Below are positions 10,355 to 21,735 of a stretch of 64,000 nt of DNA, piece after piece. Below the pieces are notes generated by a model. It was not told the DNA's origin and did no database searches. It worked only from the letters and a program-made list of their open reading frames with translations. Position 1 is the first letter of the stretch. Each line of letters opens with the position of its first letter. A program made the translations under genes and the position numbers. This DNA comes from Cohnella algarum (lineage in GTDB: Bacteria > Bacillota > Bacilli > Paenibacillales > Paenibacillaceae), in contig NZ_JAFHKM010000002.1 of assembly GCF_016937515.1 (NCBI RefSeq), positions 2,103,001 to 2,167,000 on the forward strand, written 5' to 3'.

Positions 10355-11737
10355 ATGGATGAGCAAGCAAGGCAGCAAGAAGCCAACTTCCGTTATGGCT
10401 TAATTGCATCACTGGTTAGCCGCAAATTGGATCCCGGAGAACAGATGGCGTTGATGCGCGAAATTGTAAGCCATGAGTATGAAACGTCGTCGGGACAGCG
10501 AAGGAGAATTAGTCTACGAACGCTTGAGCGATATTTAAAAGCGTATCGCGAAGGCGGATGGGAGGCGCTGTTGCCCTCCGTCCGAGCAGACAAACTCACG
10601 ACCAGGGAAATCCCCGAGGATGTGCTTGCCAAAGCGATTGCCTTAAAGCAGGAGCAACCCGGCCGAAGCGTCAGGCAGATTATTGCGATTCTGGAACTGG
10701 CGGCATTCGTGGCCCCCGGCACCCTGAAAGAAAGCACGCTTAGCAAGCAGCTTCGCCGCCGCGGCGCCACGCGCAAAGCGTTACTGAATACGGGGTGGAG
10801 CCACTTTCGCCGGTTTGAAGCCACGCACCGAAATAGCATGTGGCAAGGCGATGTGCAGCATACCCTTTACCTTCCGCATCCGGACAAGCCCGGCAAGAAG
10901 GTCATGGCCTATCTGGTTATTTTCATTGACGATTACTCTCGCTTCGTTGTGCATGGCCAGTTCTATTTCGAGGAACGTGTGGCCCGGCTGGAGGATTGCC
11001 TGAAGAAGGCGATTTTAAAGAACGGAGTGCCGGAAATGATCTATGTCGATAACGGCGCCATCTATTCTTCACACCATTTTGAGCGGATTTGCGGGCGACT
11101 GGGGGCAGAGCTTAAGCATACTCGCCCCGGACGTCCTATGGGACGCGGGAAGCAAGAAAAGTTCTTCCGATTTGTCGACCAGAGCTTTGTGCCGGAGGCA
11201 TACGACCTGATTGAACAAGGGAAGATCCAGACGCTTAACGATTTGAATCGATTCTTCTCGGCGTGGCTTGAGATTGCTTACCACCAGAAAGTCCACAACA
11301 GCTTTAAGCAGCGCCCAGTCGACCGATACCAAAAAGACGACCACCCGATTCGCATGTTGCCGCCGCATGAACTCATAGAAGTATTCTTGCTGGAGGAATC
11401 CCGCAAAGTGGACAAAACGGGATGCATCTCGCTGCTGGGCACGATATTCGAGGTCCAGACAGAGCTTGCCGGCTCGAAGATTCAGGTGCGATTCGATCCG
11501 CACGACCTGTCCGTCATCCAGGTGTGGAAGGACGGCCAGCGCTATGAAGACGCGAAGCCAATGAAGCTCCGCGATCCGAAAAACCGGCCGAAGCAGGATG
11601 AACCGAAGGCCGTCATGCAACCGCCGAAGACGGGCCTCAACTATGTGGAATTATTGGTGGAAGAACAGAAACGGCAGACCCGCGAAGCGCAAGGCGCTGC
11701 GCTTTCGCGAGCGATGAAAGAGGTGAATCGCTCATGA
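10355..11737 (+). CDS. DDE transposase (Mu/TniA/IS481-like retroviral integrase fold)
   Basis: The 460-residue protein begins with winged-helix-type DNA-binding segments (ISLRTLERYLKAYREGGWEAL). It then has an rve core with D166 (QGDVQHTLY), D232 (YVDNGAIYSS) and E268 (GKQEKFFRF), giving D-35-E spacing, and a Mu-type C-terminal beta domain (TIFEVQTELAGSKIQVRFDP). GGGAGAGGAG precedes the ATG. Its stop overlaps the ATPase start (ATGA). The product is nearly identical to copy 2, with one Ala/Val change near residue 136. Confidence 0.93.
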   Translation: MDEQARQQEANFRYGLIASLVSRKLDPGEQMALMREIVSHEYETSSGQRRRISLRTLERYLKAYREGGWEALLPSVRADKLTTREIPEDVLAKAIALKQEQPGRSVRQIIAILELAAFVAPGTLKESTLSKQLRRRGATRKALLNTGWSHFRRFEATHRNSMWQGDVQHTLYLPHPDKPGKKVMAYLVIFIDDYSRFVVHGQFYFEERVARLEDCLKKAILKNGVPEMIYVDNGAIYSSHHFERICGRLGAELKHTRPGRPMGRGKQEKFFRFVDQSFVPEAYDLIEQGKIQTLNDLNRFFSAWLEIAYHQKVHNSFKQRPVDRYQKDDHPIRMLPPHELIEVFLLEESRKVDKTGCISLLGTIFEVQTELAGSKIQVRFDPHDLSVIQVWKDGQRYEDAKPMKLRDPKNRPKQDEPKAVMQPPKTGLNYVELLVEEQKRQTREAQGAALSRAMKEVNRS

Positions 11738-12537
11738 TTCGTGGTTTCTTCGGGTGGGAGCGCGTTCCGTTCACCCGGGAGATTGAAACACGGCATCTGC
11801 ACCGCTCCAAGCGATTCGAAGAATGTGTAGCACGGATGCAGTATATGGTGATGACTCGCTCGATTGGCTGCGTCACCGGTGAAATTGGCTGCGGCAAGTC
11901 GACAGCCGTTCGCTACTTGAAAGACCAACTGGATCCGAACAAGTACCGGTTTATCTATCTGTCGGATGCGAATCTGAAACCAAGGGACTTTTACCGTGAA
12001 CTCCTCCACCACTTCGGCTTGCCGCCCAAGTTTCTGCGCAGCGAAGCCAAACGGCAATTCCAGCACCTCGTATGGGATTTGTACGAGAACCAGCAGAAGG
12101 TCGCCGTTATTGTCGTGGATGAAGCGCACCTGCTTTCAGGAGACATGCTGCAAGAAATACGCTTTTTGACGAATTTTCGTATGGACTCGATTTCGCCGCT
12201 TGCCCTGCTGCTCATTGGACAGCCGGAACTACAGGCCACGTTGCAACTGAGAATCTTCAAGCCGATTACACAGCGGATGAACGTGCGTTTTCATTTGGAA
12301 GGCTTGTCGCTCGAGGAGTGCCGCGATTACATCTCCCACCAATTGGAGGTTGCCGGAAGTACAGGGCCGGTGTTTACGACAGAAGCGATGGACGCCATAT
12401 ACGCGCATGCTCGGGGGATATGCCGAGAGATAAATAACGTCTGCACCGCTGCGCTTCTGGATGCAGTGCTGCGAAAAGACAAAATGATTGATACCGTCCA
12501 TGTGACGAGGATCCTAGCTGAATTTAAGGAACAGTGA
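11734..12537 (+). CDS. Transposition AAA+ ATPase (TniB/ExeA-like)
   Basis: This 267-residue protein has Walker A GEIGCGKSTAVRYL, Walker B VAVIVVDEAHLLS, sensor-1 LLIGQPEL and an arginine finger region FKPITQRMNVRFHL. It matches the ATPase of TniA/TniB-type transposons that select targets and activate the transposase. It is translationally coupled to the transposase gene by a 4-base overlap. Confidence 0.93.
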   Translation: MIRGFFGWERVPFTREIETRHLHRSKRFEECVARMQYMVMTRSIGCVTGEIGCGKSTAVRYLKDQLDPNKYRFIYLSDANLKPRDFYRELLHHFGLPPKFLRSEAKRQFQHLVWDLYENQQKVAVIVVDEAHLLSGDMLQEIRFLTNFRMDSISPLALLLIGQPELQATLQLRIFKPITQRMNVRFHLEGLSLEECRDYISHQLEVAGSTGPVFTTEAMDAIYAHARGICREINNVCTAALLDAVLRKDKMIDTVHVTRILAEFKEQ

Positions 12538-12540
12538 GGG

Positions 12541-12771
12541 ATGACAAATATGAATGAGATACGATTTCATGGAGATACCGAGCGTTGGAACGTGTACGAT
12601 GGAGAAGAGTTGCTTTGCTCGCTACGTTGTGGTGATGCCGTGATGATTCAAGTAGGAAAGCACTTCTTGCCATCCAACCTTGAGCTCGATACGGACTGGT
12701 ACGTGAAGTTTGGAAATTCGAAGTTCTGGCTCCACCGACATGCCAAGTACCGCGTCCGACCGCTGTTCTAA
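12541..12771 (+). CDS. Small DUF5348-like transposon protein
   Basis: The 76-residue protein reads as a beta-rich fold: ERWNVYDGEELLCSLRCGD then ELDTDWYVKFG. It fits the DUF5348 family from memory. It follows the ATPase stop by 3 bases and ends at a terminator hairpin, so it is the last gene of the transposon operon. Its role is unknown. The second transposon copy has this gene broken by IS256. Confidence 0.7.
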   Translation: MTNMNEIRFHGDTERWNVYDGEELLCSLRCGDAVMIQVGKHFLPSNLELDTDWYVKFGNSKFWLHRHAKYRVRPLF

Positions 12772-12794
12772 CTGCTCTTCGGAGCAGTTTTTTT
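12770..12794 (+). terminator. Rho-independent terminator of the transposon operon
   Basis: AACTGCTC (12770-12777), a TTCG tetraloop, GAGCAGTT (12782-12789) and a run of T residues follow the DUF5348-type gene directly, overlapping its stop codon. Confidence 0.9.
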
Positions 12795-12907
12795 ACGCCG
12801 ACAAACAAAGGCGAAATATAATTGTCTCCGAAACGGCGGTGAGGAAAGCAAAAAGCCACCGTCATTGGCGGTTCCGAATCTACCGTCAATTAAAGTGGCT
12901 GATGACA

Positions 12908-15900
12908 GGATTGGGTATTCCTTTTCGACAACATACTTAATCACGTTCTTAAGATAAGTCGTATCATCGGAATAACGTTTAACCTCATAGACATTAGCTT
13001 CTTCATAGTATTCAAAGGAATAAGGGTTATCGTAAGTATGATCGCCAAGATCCGTGGGGTTCTCTATAATTTGGATACCAATCGTTTGCTGTAAGAGCTC
13101 GCTTTGAAACTTATGCATTGATCCAGAATTAACATTGCTTTCCTTGTACTCGCTTATGGCCTTGTTGACAGCATCCAGTAATTTACGACCTTCTGTAATA
13201 GGATCTTTAATCCAGTCAGTTGACCATATACGATAGATTTTCCAACCAATGTCCTCCAAGATGGTCTGACGCAACCTGTCACGTTCTCTAGCCGTTCTAG
13301 CAGAGTGGTATGTAGCTCCATCACATTCTATTCCAAGGACGAACCTGCCACTTAACGTAGGATGTTTAACGGCAAGATCGATTCGATATCCGGAGCAACC
13401 AACTTGAGTAGCAACCATAAATCCATTCTTTACTAAGAAGTCATACACAGACTCTTCAAATGGAGAGTCAACGTTAACCGAATCGGAATATGTCAGCTCA
13501 TTAAGAATTGCATCGGGCCCATTCATTGCAAATTCTATATAAGATCGTAACATCTTTACACCTTCAGCATTTGTGCTCTCCAATTTAATATCTGTTGGCC
13601 GGATCGATCCAACAAGTTTAACATTATATTTAGCTCGAGTTATTGCAACATTCAACCGACGATAGCCGCCGGATCTGCTTAAAGGCCCGAAGTTCATATA
13701 CATAATGCCATTTGAATCTTTTGCATAACCAATGCTGAAGATAATGGTATCGCGTTCATCCCCCTGCACGTTCTCAAGGTTTTTTATGAAAAACGCTTCT
13801 TCTTTATCTTCATTGAAGAATTTTTCAAATTCCTGATTTTGAAGACGCAATTGACGGATTGCTGTTTCAACGGCCTGTTGTTGGGCTTCACTAAAAGTGA
13901 CAACTCCTAGGGATCTTTCAGGGTAGTTGCGGAAATGCTCATAAACCAATTCAGCCACACGTGTTGCCTCTTTTACGTTACATTTCTTACCGCCACGATC
14001 ATAAACTCCATTCTCAACATAAATATACTCGACTCCGTGGTCAGGAACTTTATCAATGTGAGAAGGAAATGTGATTAAATTATGATTGTAAATTTTGGCG
14101 TTTGAGAAAGCAATCAGGTGTTCATGGCGACTCCTATAATGCCATCTTAGTGTTCGCTCCGGCAGAACAGTAAGGGATTCATCAAGAATAGACTCAAATG
14201 CGTCGGTATCGTCAAATTCTTCATCGTCTGCTCCATCGCCATCAAAGTCTCCATCTGAAGTATTCGCGGCAAAGAAGTTGGTTGGTGGCAGCTGTTTATT
14301 GTCTCCGGCAATAATGACTTGCTTCCCCCTCATAATTGCTCCTATTGCATCTTCAGTACAAACCTGTGATGCTTCGTCGAAGATTACCACATCAAAGTTA
14401 TAGTTCTCTGCATCGAGAAATAAGCTTACGGAAAGGGGAGACATCATCAAACATGGTTTTAGAGTAAGTAATAAATTGGGTATCGCCTTGAATAGTTTCC
14501 GTAATGGAAGTATTTTGCGTTGTTTGCCTAGTTCACGCTTTAATATTCCAATCTCATCCATAGCCATTGTCGCCATGTTCAAATCTGGCAACCTTGAGAC
14601 AAGACGTTCTTTTATCCTTGTTCTTGCCAAGGAAAGTTGAGTTATATCGAGGCGATTAAATTCCCGTATGATCTCATCGTGGCTACGGCTACGGAAAGAA
14701 TTAACTGCAGGAAACTTTGAGATTACAGAGTCTACCCACAGTCGATAGAAACGCTTAAGGAATGTACCGACTATCAGATCTTTGTCGATCTTGAGTTCTT
14801 CTACTTTCTGGACATACTCCGACAATCCTTCTTTCTTACACTCATCCCTGATGCTACGGAAATCAATCCATTCTTCCAGAGATGATATGTTGTTCAGACA
14901 TTTGCTGATCTTTAATAAGATGGAGGTTAAGTCTGTTCGTTGTAACTCCTCTACATTGTCAAAGAGGTTTGCAAACCATCGCCATTCTTTCTGTATATGA
15001 TTCAAGCTATCCTTAAGAATCTTCTTGTAAGAAGAGACCTCTGCAACATATGAGGAATCAGAACAAATGCGAGCAATAAAGTTCTGTGGCAATAAATACT
15101 TCTCATGTAACTTCTTAAAATCTCCGGCCCAAGATAATGATCCTAAGATGGAGCCCCAATCAGTTTGGATACTACCGTTGAAGAAACTCTGGAAGTTTTC
15201 TTTTAGGTTATCGCTCTCCTTATTGATTGTGCGATCAATAATCTGAATAATTTCCAACTTGGAGAGATCATCTATAACTTCGTCATATGAAAGTTCTTTA
15301 TGACTATGCTTAGTCACTTCTGTAAACAATCCATCCAGTACTTGAAGTGAATTCATTACACCGGTAACCATTTCAAGAAGTACTGATACATCCAAATTCT
15401 TACAATCGGATGTAGATGGCAGTATCCTTTGAAGAGTAAGAACCAGATCAGGGTCTTTTATGATACCAAGCTTCTCATGTCGTGTTTTAATGTCCTGATA
15501 ATTCGCTTCTCCATCAACGAGAAAGTTTTTAACGCTAACAGGAATAGGCTCACCTGAGAAACAGTTGAGAATGCTTGAGAATTGTTTGAACGATTGATCC
15601 AAGAGCCCCCAATCAGTCATTTTCCCAAGATAATGGCTTCCCAATAATTGAGTAAGTATCTTTTCATTTTCATTTAGCCAAGAATGAATATCAGCGATTT
15701 CTTTTAATTCGTTTAAGACAGAGATAATGGTTTGATCATCGAACTTCTGAGAATTATCTTTCATCAAAACACGAATTTGTTTTTTATCTGTTCTGTAGCT
15801 CCTTTTAAAAACCTTGAACCAAGTAGTGTATTCAATCTTGAATCGTTTCAGCATAGATGAATAATCAATGTCAAAGATCTCTTTATCGAAGCGGCTGCTT

Positions 15901-18019
15901 ATGGATGTTGTGAGATTGTTGATCTGATCGTACTTATTCTTTGCTTCTTCTGACAACTTCTTAATAGCATTATATTTACCAGGGTCAAACCATGCCTCAG
16001 TAGGTCTTGGATTTAGAAGAATGAAGCTCAATAATGTATGAAGTGCTTCTAAACCCATGATCGATCTTTTATAAGGAATTTTTAATGTTTCAAAAATACT
16101 TTCTGCCGCGGCTGAAGCAGCTTCTATTTTTCCGCAAATGGAAGTCAGTTCATTAATGATCGATTTTGCGAACCTCAAAATATCATTGTCACTTGGAAAA
16201 CTATCCTCATTTAATATAGGCTTAACTGTTGTAACCCTTGATAAGAGTAGTGATTTTGTATTTTCAGCTTGCAGATTGAAGTAATCGTTATCATAAATTT
16301 TGCCTAACTCGGACTGGTAATCTTCATATTCCTTTTTCATTGCAAGATATTTCTCCGCTTGCTGAATAAGCGGAGTAATATCTTCAGTAGTTATCCAATG
16401 AATCGGAATTCCTGGTGATTTCTCCGAGATATCGAAAATCTCAAGGATATCCTCTGTTGCAGCCAGGGTCAAATCCCTGTTCAGTTCGAAGTTATTATTA
16501 ACTTTATTAAAATTCTCTACAAGTACGTGGAAAGCGGGGGCCAACTTCCTTAAGTTTGTTTCAATGTCATGCCGAAGTTCGTGCGAAACATTGGGGACTA
16601 TGCAGTTTCTCCATGGGTTGAGTGCGTAGTCCTCCGTCATTTTTCCGATGGTTTTGGAGAGTTCATTCAAAAGGTAAATATATCTATTCAACTTCTCCAG
16701 TGTCGTTTCGCCCACATTGTCAATGGAGAAAATGACATCTGGAGTTTCGTATAACTTAGCTAATTTCCCATTAACACTGTATAGTGTTAGATTGAGAGGC
16801 TGGATGGGAGTGTGAAGTTCAGTAATATAACGGTTCAATTTTTCCCTTTGCTTTTCAAGTAATTCTAGTTGGGAGACTGCCTCATCATGAACTTTAAATC
16901 TACTAAGAGCCAATGTATTTCCAAGATCGTTTAGGACTTCCTTCTTATTAGCTCTATGGCTATGTAGGGTGAGACAAAAATCAGATAAGCCTGCTTGCGT
17001 CAATCGTTTGTGTACAACCTCAAGTGCTGCCATCTTCTCCGAAACGAATAGCACTCGTTTTCCCTCAGCAAGACTCTCAGCGATTATGTTTGTAATGGTC
17101 TGGCTTTTTCCAGTACCAGGGGCCCTTGCAGCACAAAACTGACACCTTTCTTGGAGTAAAGAATGGCGTCTTGCTGGCTAGAATCTGCATCAACGACTTG
17201 AAATGCATCAATAGCCCGAGTCTTCCTGTCGTGATCATACTGATTGAATTCTGCAGGCAGTGTTTTGATTTGGCTTCTGTCTCCAGCCGATCCGAGAAGT
17301 ACCGGGTGTGCCTTTATCTTATCCTGGTTCTTATCCAGGTCTTCGTACATATTTATTTTCAAAAAAGAGAGCAGGCTTAATCCAGTCTCAAAAGCAACTT
17401 CCCATTTGTTTTTATTAACAGATTTATTGAGGTTGTTGAGATACTCGGTAATGCTATCTTCGTGTGCATCGAATTCAGGTAATGTAATTCCGAATTCATG
17501 TTCCATTTTATATTTTAATGTTGGGTTAACCACGACCTCGTCTTCATGTAGACGTAGGACGAAGGGCGAGGTAATGGACTCTAGTGTAAGTGATACCGGA
17601 ACAAGTACGATGGGGGAGGTGATGATCTGATCAGAGTCTTGGTTCTCCTTCCACCTCAAGAAACCAAATGAAAGATATAGGATGTTGACACCTTGCTCTT
17701 CAAGTGCTGTCTTTGCTTTGTTTCTAAGATTTCTTAATGTTTTCTGTTGCTCTTTGATGGTTTGATTGGTTTGTAAATCGCCACTTGAAGTATATGGTTC
17801 ACTAACTTCGTCTTCATCGTCATCAAAATCTTCAAATGGGAATGGGAATTCTAAAGCTGTTTCATTAACGACGAGCAGTCTAAACAATTCAGCGAGATCA
17901 GGGGCTACTATCTTGATGTTGGAACGTTTGGTTTCTCGATAGTTGATGAGTCTGTTTTTCTTGCCCAAATCAAGAAGACGCTTCTTCCATTTATCTATGC
18001 GGACATCAATTGCAGCCAT
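12908..18019 (-). pseudogene. DUF4011-SF1 helicase-Vsr/DUF559-like nuclease gene, frameshifted and interrupted
   Basis: The gene starts at 18019 behind GAGGTGTTATT. Residues 1-~290 are a DUF4011 region (KRLLDLGKKNRLINYRETKR). An SF1 (UPF1-like) helicase follows: DEASQVCTEDAIGA (motif II), AGDNKQLPPTNFF (motif III), VQGDERDTIIFSIGY and RRLNVAITRAKYN (motifs V and VI). Then comes a PD-(D/E)XK domain (SGYRIDLAVKHP, VLGIECDGATYHSA). Within the P-loop the C run at 17119-17122 is one base short, so GPPGTGKS becomes GPLVLEK and translation stops at 17084. The frame ends at the transposon boundary; the DUF3320 tail lies at 8967-9388. Intact, it would be ~1,840 residues. From memory, this domain order occurs in single-protein anti-phage systems (called Hhe in some defence catalogues). 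Confidence 0.88.
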
Positions 18020-18146
18020 AATAACACCTCAGCCATTAGGACTAAATCATATGTATGTAAAAAGCTAACTAATTATTATTAAGTTCAACAATTGACAAAG
18101 ATCTCCTTCTTTCGACCAGTCGCAAATTGCCAAATCTCAACAAACT

Positions 18147-18567
18147 CTATGAAAAAGCTAAACAACAACAAGATAAGGGACAGTAACGATTCTGGTTGAT
18201 AAGCGTCCTCCAAGTCCTTTTCATACGCTTCAGCAGGATATGCTGGTAACGGGTTTCGCTCAAGATGACTTGTGTTACAACATGTTTTCGAATGATTTTA
18301 AGCAAAAAAGAGTGAAACGTGCGGGCTTGAATGGTTGCCGCAATATTTTCATCCATCCCAGGTAAATGTGCGATTCGGTCACGCATTTCCTCTGCCGCTT
18401 TTTTTGGAAAACATGACCAGCAATATGTTTGCGGTCTGGACAATAGGAATCGTATGGCTTCCCGCTCCGAGCGGTGTTTTGTAAAAAGTCCTACTACTCA
18501 AACCATCACCTTCATTAACTCGTGAAGCTCGTGCATTGCGTTCTTTTCTCCACCAAGTGATCAACAT
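18147..18567 (-). pseudogene. UvrD/PcrA-type helicase fragment
   Basis: Across two frames the minus strand reads TIPIVQTANILLVMFSKK and KKAAEEMRDRIAHLPGMD, then TFHSFLLKIIRKHVVTQV and SETRYQHILLKRMK. This is the Walker A-downstream and motif Ia/Ib region of SF1A helicases (AAxEMxxR, ARTFHSF). No P-loop or C-terminal motifs are nearby, and the frames are shifted. It lies upstream of the DUF4011-type gene on the same strand, so a second helicase may once have been part of this island. Confidence 0.65.
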
Positions 18568-18927
18568 GGACAGTCAGTTCGTTGATAAGTGGGATTGGCA
18601 ACGATTCTGAATAATACGTTCTTGCCATCTTCTAAACGACAGATTCTTCTTAATTCTATCACAAGGAATTGGGCCTTTCTTCCTGATCTTGATCAATATG
18701 TTGAGCTCAATTAAGTTTTGTTACCCCTATTGGGAGTAGAAACGCCAAAATCGCAATTTTTTGGCTCATTACCACTTGGCACAAGCTGAAATCCTTATGG
18801 ATATTAATCCTACGCCGACATTTCAATCGGTGAATGCTTACAGTAGGGTAATCAATATTCTATATATCGTCAATAGTGACAAATTGTAACGAACATCTAC
18901 ATAAAAAAGCCGAATTCGATTTGAATC
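18568..18927. other. Stretch without recognisable gene between helicase fragment and IS66
   Basis: The region is A/T-rich. One plus-strand frame near 18748-18860 encodes a short peptide with LAHYHLAQAEILMDINPTPT but has no start or stop consistent with a gene. I could not identify it. Confidence 0.3.
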
Positions 18928-19012
18928 GTAAGCGTCAAACTCTCCCCACCTTCGTTCCTTGCAATAACCGTGAGATAATCCTCCTCATAGTCCAATTCGG
19001 GGAGGATTTTTT

Positions 19013-19332
19013 ATGGCCAGAGAAGACGTACAGAAGAAATGGGAAGAACGATTGCCGCTTTCCGTTCCAGTGGAGAAAAAGCAGCAAGATGGTGCAAAGC
19101 CAATCAGGTGGATCGTCGCGGGCTCTATACATGGATGAAGAGGCTAAGCGGTTCATCCCCTGCTGCTGTCAAGTCAGCCACCTTCGTCAAAGCTCATATT
19201 ACTCCCGAGCCGGAAGCCACACCTTCGGCTTGCCTTCGCATCCGAATCGGCGCAGCCGTCATCGAGGTTGACGCCGGGTTCAATCCCGCTTTGCTCCGCG
19301 ACGTGGTGCAGGCTTTGGAGGTCATATGCTGA
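19013..19332 (+). pseudogene. IS66 accessory gene tnpA, frameshifted
   Basis: From the ATG at 19013 (RBS GGGGAGG) the product starts MAREDVQKKWEER as in IS66 TnpA. The family's next segment, IAAFRSSGEKAARWC, is in the +1-shifted frame starting near 19050. One base has been lost around 19050-19054. The remainder to 19332 is intact. Confidence 0.75.
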
Positions 19333-19679
19333 GCGAATTAACCAGCCGTCAGGTATTTCTGGCTTGTGGCAGCACGGATTTACGTAAATCCATCGACGGA
19401 TTGGCTGCTCTTGTCCAAGAGGGGCTCGGACTGAATCCATTCTCTCCATGCTTGTTCGTCTTTTGCAACCGCGAGCGGAACAAGTTAAAGATCTTGTATT
19501 GGGAGCACAACGGTTTCTGGCTGTTCTACCGCCGGCTCGAGCGCGGCACGTTCCAGTGGCCCAGGGATCACAGCGATCCGGTCACGGTCACGACCCGCGA
19601 GCTCCGCTGGCTGCTGGACGGACTTTCGCTCAGCCAGCGGCAGGCTCACCCGAAAGTGACCGCCGCTACGGTCATTTAG
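19326..19679 (+). CDS. tnpB: IS66 TnpB (Orf2) protein
   Basis: The 117-residue protein has the IS66 Orf2 hallmarks VFLACGSTDLRKSIDGLA, CLFVFCNRERNKLKIL, YWEHNGFWLFYRRLERG and ELRWLLDGL. The length is normal for the family. It is needed for IS66 transposition, but the neighbouring genes are defective. Confidence 0.93.
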   Translation: MLSELTSRQVFLACGSTDLRKSIDGLAALVQEGLGLNPFSPCLFVFCNRERNKLKILYWEHNGFWLFYRRLERGTFQWPRDHSDPVTVTTRELRWLLDGLSLSQRQAHPKVTAATVI

Positions 19680-19750
19680 CAATCTATTCCTTACTTAATT
19701 CGACATATGTTATGGCAGGCGTTGCCCCCATCCGTGCCGAAGTATACCAT

Positions 19751-20848
19751 ATGGAAAATCGAGCGGAATCGCCTCAGATCGAAGAGCTTCGGCAACAAAA
19801 TGCGAAGCTGGAACAACAAAATATCGAGCTATCGGCCAAGCTCAAGTGGTACGAGGAACAGTTCCGTCTGGCGCAGCAAAAGCGCTTCGGCACTTCCAGC
19901 GAGAAGACGAATCCGGACCAGATGGAGCTGAATCTGTTCAACGAAGCCGAAGTGCTGGCCACACCAGCCGGACAAGAGCCACCTACAGAGAAGATCACGT
20001 ACGAGCGCCGCAAACAGACGGGCAAGCGTGAAGACGACTTCTCCGACCTGCCGGTAGAGACCGTCGTGTACAAACTCGAGGAAGGCGAACGGTCCTGTGC
20101 TTGCTGCGGCGGCTCGCTGCATGAGATGACGACTGAGATGCGCAGCGAGATCGCGCTGGTGCCCCCGCAGGTCAAGGTCATGCGGCATATTCGTCAAGTC
20201 TATGCTTGCCGCCACTGCGAGCGTCATGAGATCCAGACACCCATCGTCACGGCGCCCATGCCGAGGCCCGTCTATCCCGGAAGCTTGGCTTCGCCGTCCA
20301 GCATGGCCTACGTCATGACGCAGAAATATGTGGATGGCTTGCCCCTGTACCGGCAAGAGCAGCAGTTCGCGCGTCTTGGCTATACGTTGTCTCGCCAGAC
20401 GATGGCGAACTGGATGATGTATGGTGCGGAGCAATGGCTGTCTCCGCTGTTTGCTGCCATGAAGGCGTATCTGCTGCGGCAAGAAGTGCTGCATGCCGAC
20501 GAGACGACGCTTCAGGTGCTGCGCGAAGAAGGCAAGTCCGCGGAAGCGACGTCCTACCTGTGGCTATATCGGACCGGACGTGATGTGCCGCCGGCAATAC
20601 TCTACGAATACCAACGGACGCGGGGCGGCGAACATCCGCGTAACTTCCTGTCCGGATTCAAAGGCTATTTGCATGTGGATGGGTACCTTGGGTACCACAA
20701 GGTGGCAGACGTGAAGCTCGTCGGTTGTTGGGCACATGCCCGGCGCAAGTATTCGAGCAGTTGCCGCAAATCTCTGGACCGCTCGATGCCGACGCGCTCG
20801 AACCCTTCATGCCATGGTCGCACGAGCTACCGGCTGAGTGCCGATTAA
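19751..20848 (+). pseudogene. IS66 transposase TnpC with internal deletion
   Basis: The N-terminal 330 residues are normal: leucine-zipper region, zinc ribbon CACCGGSLHEM/CRHCERHEI, LHADETTLQV with the first catalytic Asp, and VGCWAHARRKY. The sequence then jumps into a different frame whose product (EQLPQISGPLDADALEP, PWSHELPAECRL) is the normal IS66 C-terminus. The segment carrying the later catalytic residues is deleted and the frame is lost at about 20754. Confidence 0.8.
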
Positions 20849-20915
20849 GTAAAAAGTAACTACAGATTAGTCGAACTGAGCTCCCGCCGCTAGGTGGGGG
20901 CTATTTGACGCTTAC

Positions 20916-21172
20916 GCGGTGAAGAGAATTACGACTACTTGGAGCAAAATGAAGTCGAAGCCATTGTGAAGTACAGCACATATCACCGCGAAAAGAGCAA
21001 GGCATGGCAAAAGGACATCAGCAAGATCGACAACTGGACTTATAACAGCGAACAAGATACATGGACATGTGCGGCCGGACAAACGCTCCATTTCCGCCGA
21101 GTGAGCCAGGAGAAAACGGAAAGTGGGTATGAAATCGAATATCGACATTACCGAAGCGCCAGCTGCCCCCTC
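20916..21172 (+). pseudogene. IS1182-type transposase fragment (middle part)
   Basis: The frame encodes ENYDYLEQNEVEAIVKYST, then EQDTWTCAAGQTLHFRR and a Cys-rich RSASCPLC segment typical of IS1182 transposases. The 5' part is cut off by the IS66 right end, and the 3' end runs into the IS3-family element. Confidence 0.75.
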
Positions 21173-21240
21173 TGTCAGAATAGTTGTCGTACCCCCAAAT
21201 TGAATATATAGTGAGGAGAAACGAGGACGAGGTGGAGAAC

Positions 21241-21735
21241 GTGAATCCCGTAACCAAAGAATTCAAGCAAAGCATTGTACAGCGTATGATGCCCCCGTAC
21301 AACGAGCCGGTCAGTCGGCTTGCTAAGGAAATCGGTCTATCGGAGACGACTTTATTTAAGTGGAAGAAGGCGGCAAAAGCACAAGGTATGATACCCGGTG
21401 ATGACGTACAGCCCGAACGTTGGAGTACGCAGGAGAAGTTCGCTGTCGTCGTCGAAACCGCAAGTTTGAGCGAAATCGAACTGGCAGAGTATTGTCGGAC
21501 AAAAGGGCTGTTTGTTGAGCAGGTGGAAGCATGGCGGGATGCGTGTATGCAAGCCAATGGCGGAATCGTCTCGCAAGCGAACAGGCTTCAGAAGGAACTC
21601 CGCGAGAAAGAGCAAGAGAACAAGGCATTAAATCGAGAGCTTAAGCGCAAAGAAGCAGCGCTCGCCGAAGCCGCCGCCTTGTTGGTGTTGCGAAAAAAGG
21701 CCCAAGCGATCTGGGGGGACCAAGAGGACGAATGA
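21241..21735 (+). CDS. IS3-family OrfA (HTH and coiled-coil protein)
   Basis: This ~164-residue protein has a helix-turn-helix (PVSRLAKEIGLSETTLFKWKK) and a long C-terminal coiled coil (EKEQENKALNRELKRKEAAL). I suggest the GTG at 21241 behind GGTGGAG; an ATG-less upstream extension is possible. It overlaps orfB by 4 bases (ATGA). Its length is greater than in classic IS3 OrfA, as in IS150-like and related subgroups. Confidence 0.85.
   Translation: MNPVTKEFKQSIVQRMMPPYNEPVSRLAKEIGLSETTLFKWKKAAKAQGMIPGDDVQPERWSTQEKFAVVVETASLSEIELAEYCRTKGLFVEQVEAWRDACMQANGGIVSQANRLQKELREKEQENKALNRELKRKEAALAEAAALLVLRKKAQAIWGDQEDE

Larger units (their letters stand above)
9389..12907 (+). mobile_element. 3,519-bp DDE/AAA transposon, copy 1 (DUF6431-transposase-ATPase-DUF5348)
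   Basis: The element begins TGTTCGCCGCC and ends GATGACA, with TGT/ACA termini like Tn7/Tn5053-type elements. It is bounded by GGATTG on both sides (9383-9388 and 12908-12913). It carries four forward genes: a zinc-ribbon DUF6431-type protein, a DDE transposase, a TniB/ExeA-type ATPase and a DUF5348-type protein. A second copy of exactly the same length, once its IS256 insertion and duplication are removed, lies inverted at 29659-34543. It interrupts the large helicase gene. Confidence 0.92.
18928..20915 (+). mobile_element. IS66-family element with internal deletion
   Basis: Terminal inverted repeats GTAAGCGTCAAA (left, 18928) and its reverse complement ending at 20915 bound the tnpA, tnpB and tnpC genes of IS66. 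There is no 8-bp target duplication, and the right flank enters a transposase of another family in mid-gene. The element is short for IS66 because much of tnpC is missing. It is probably dead. Confidence 0.88.
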
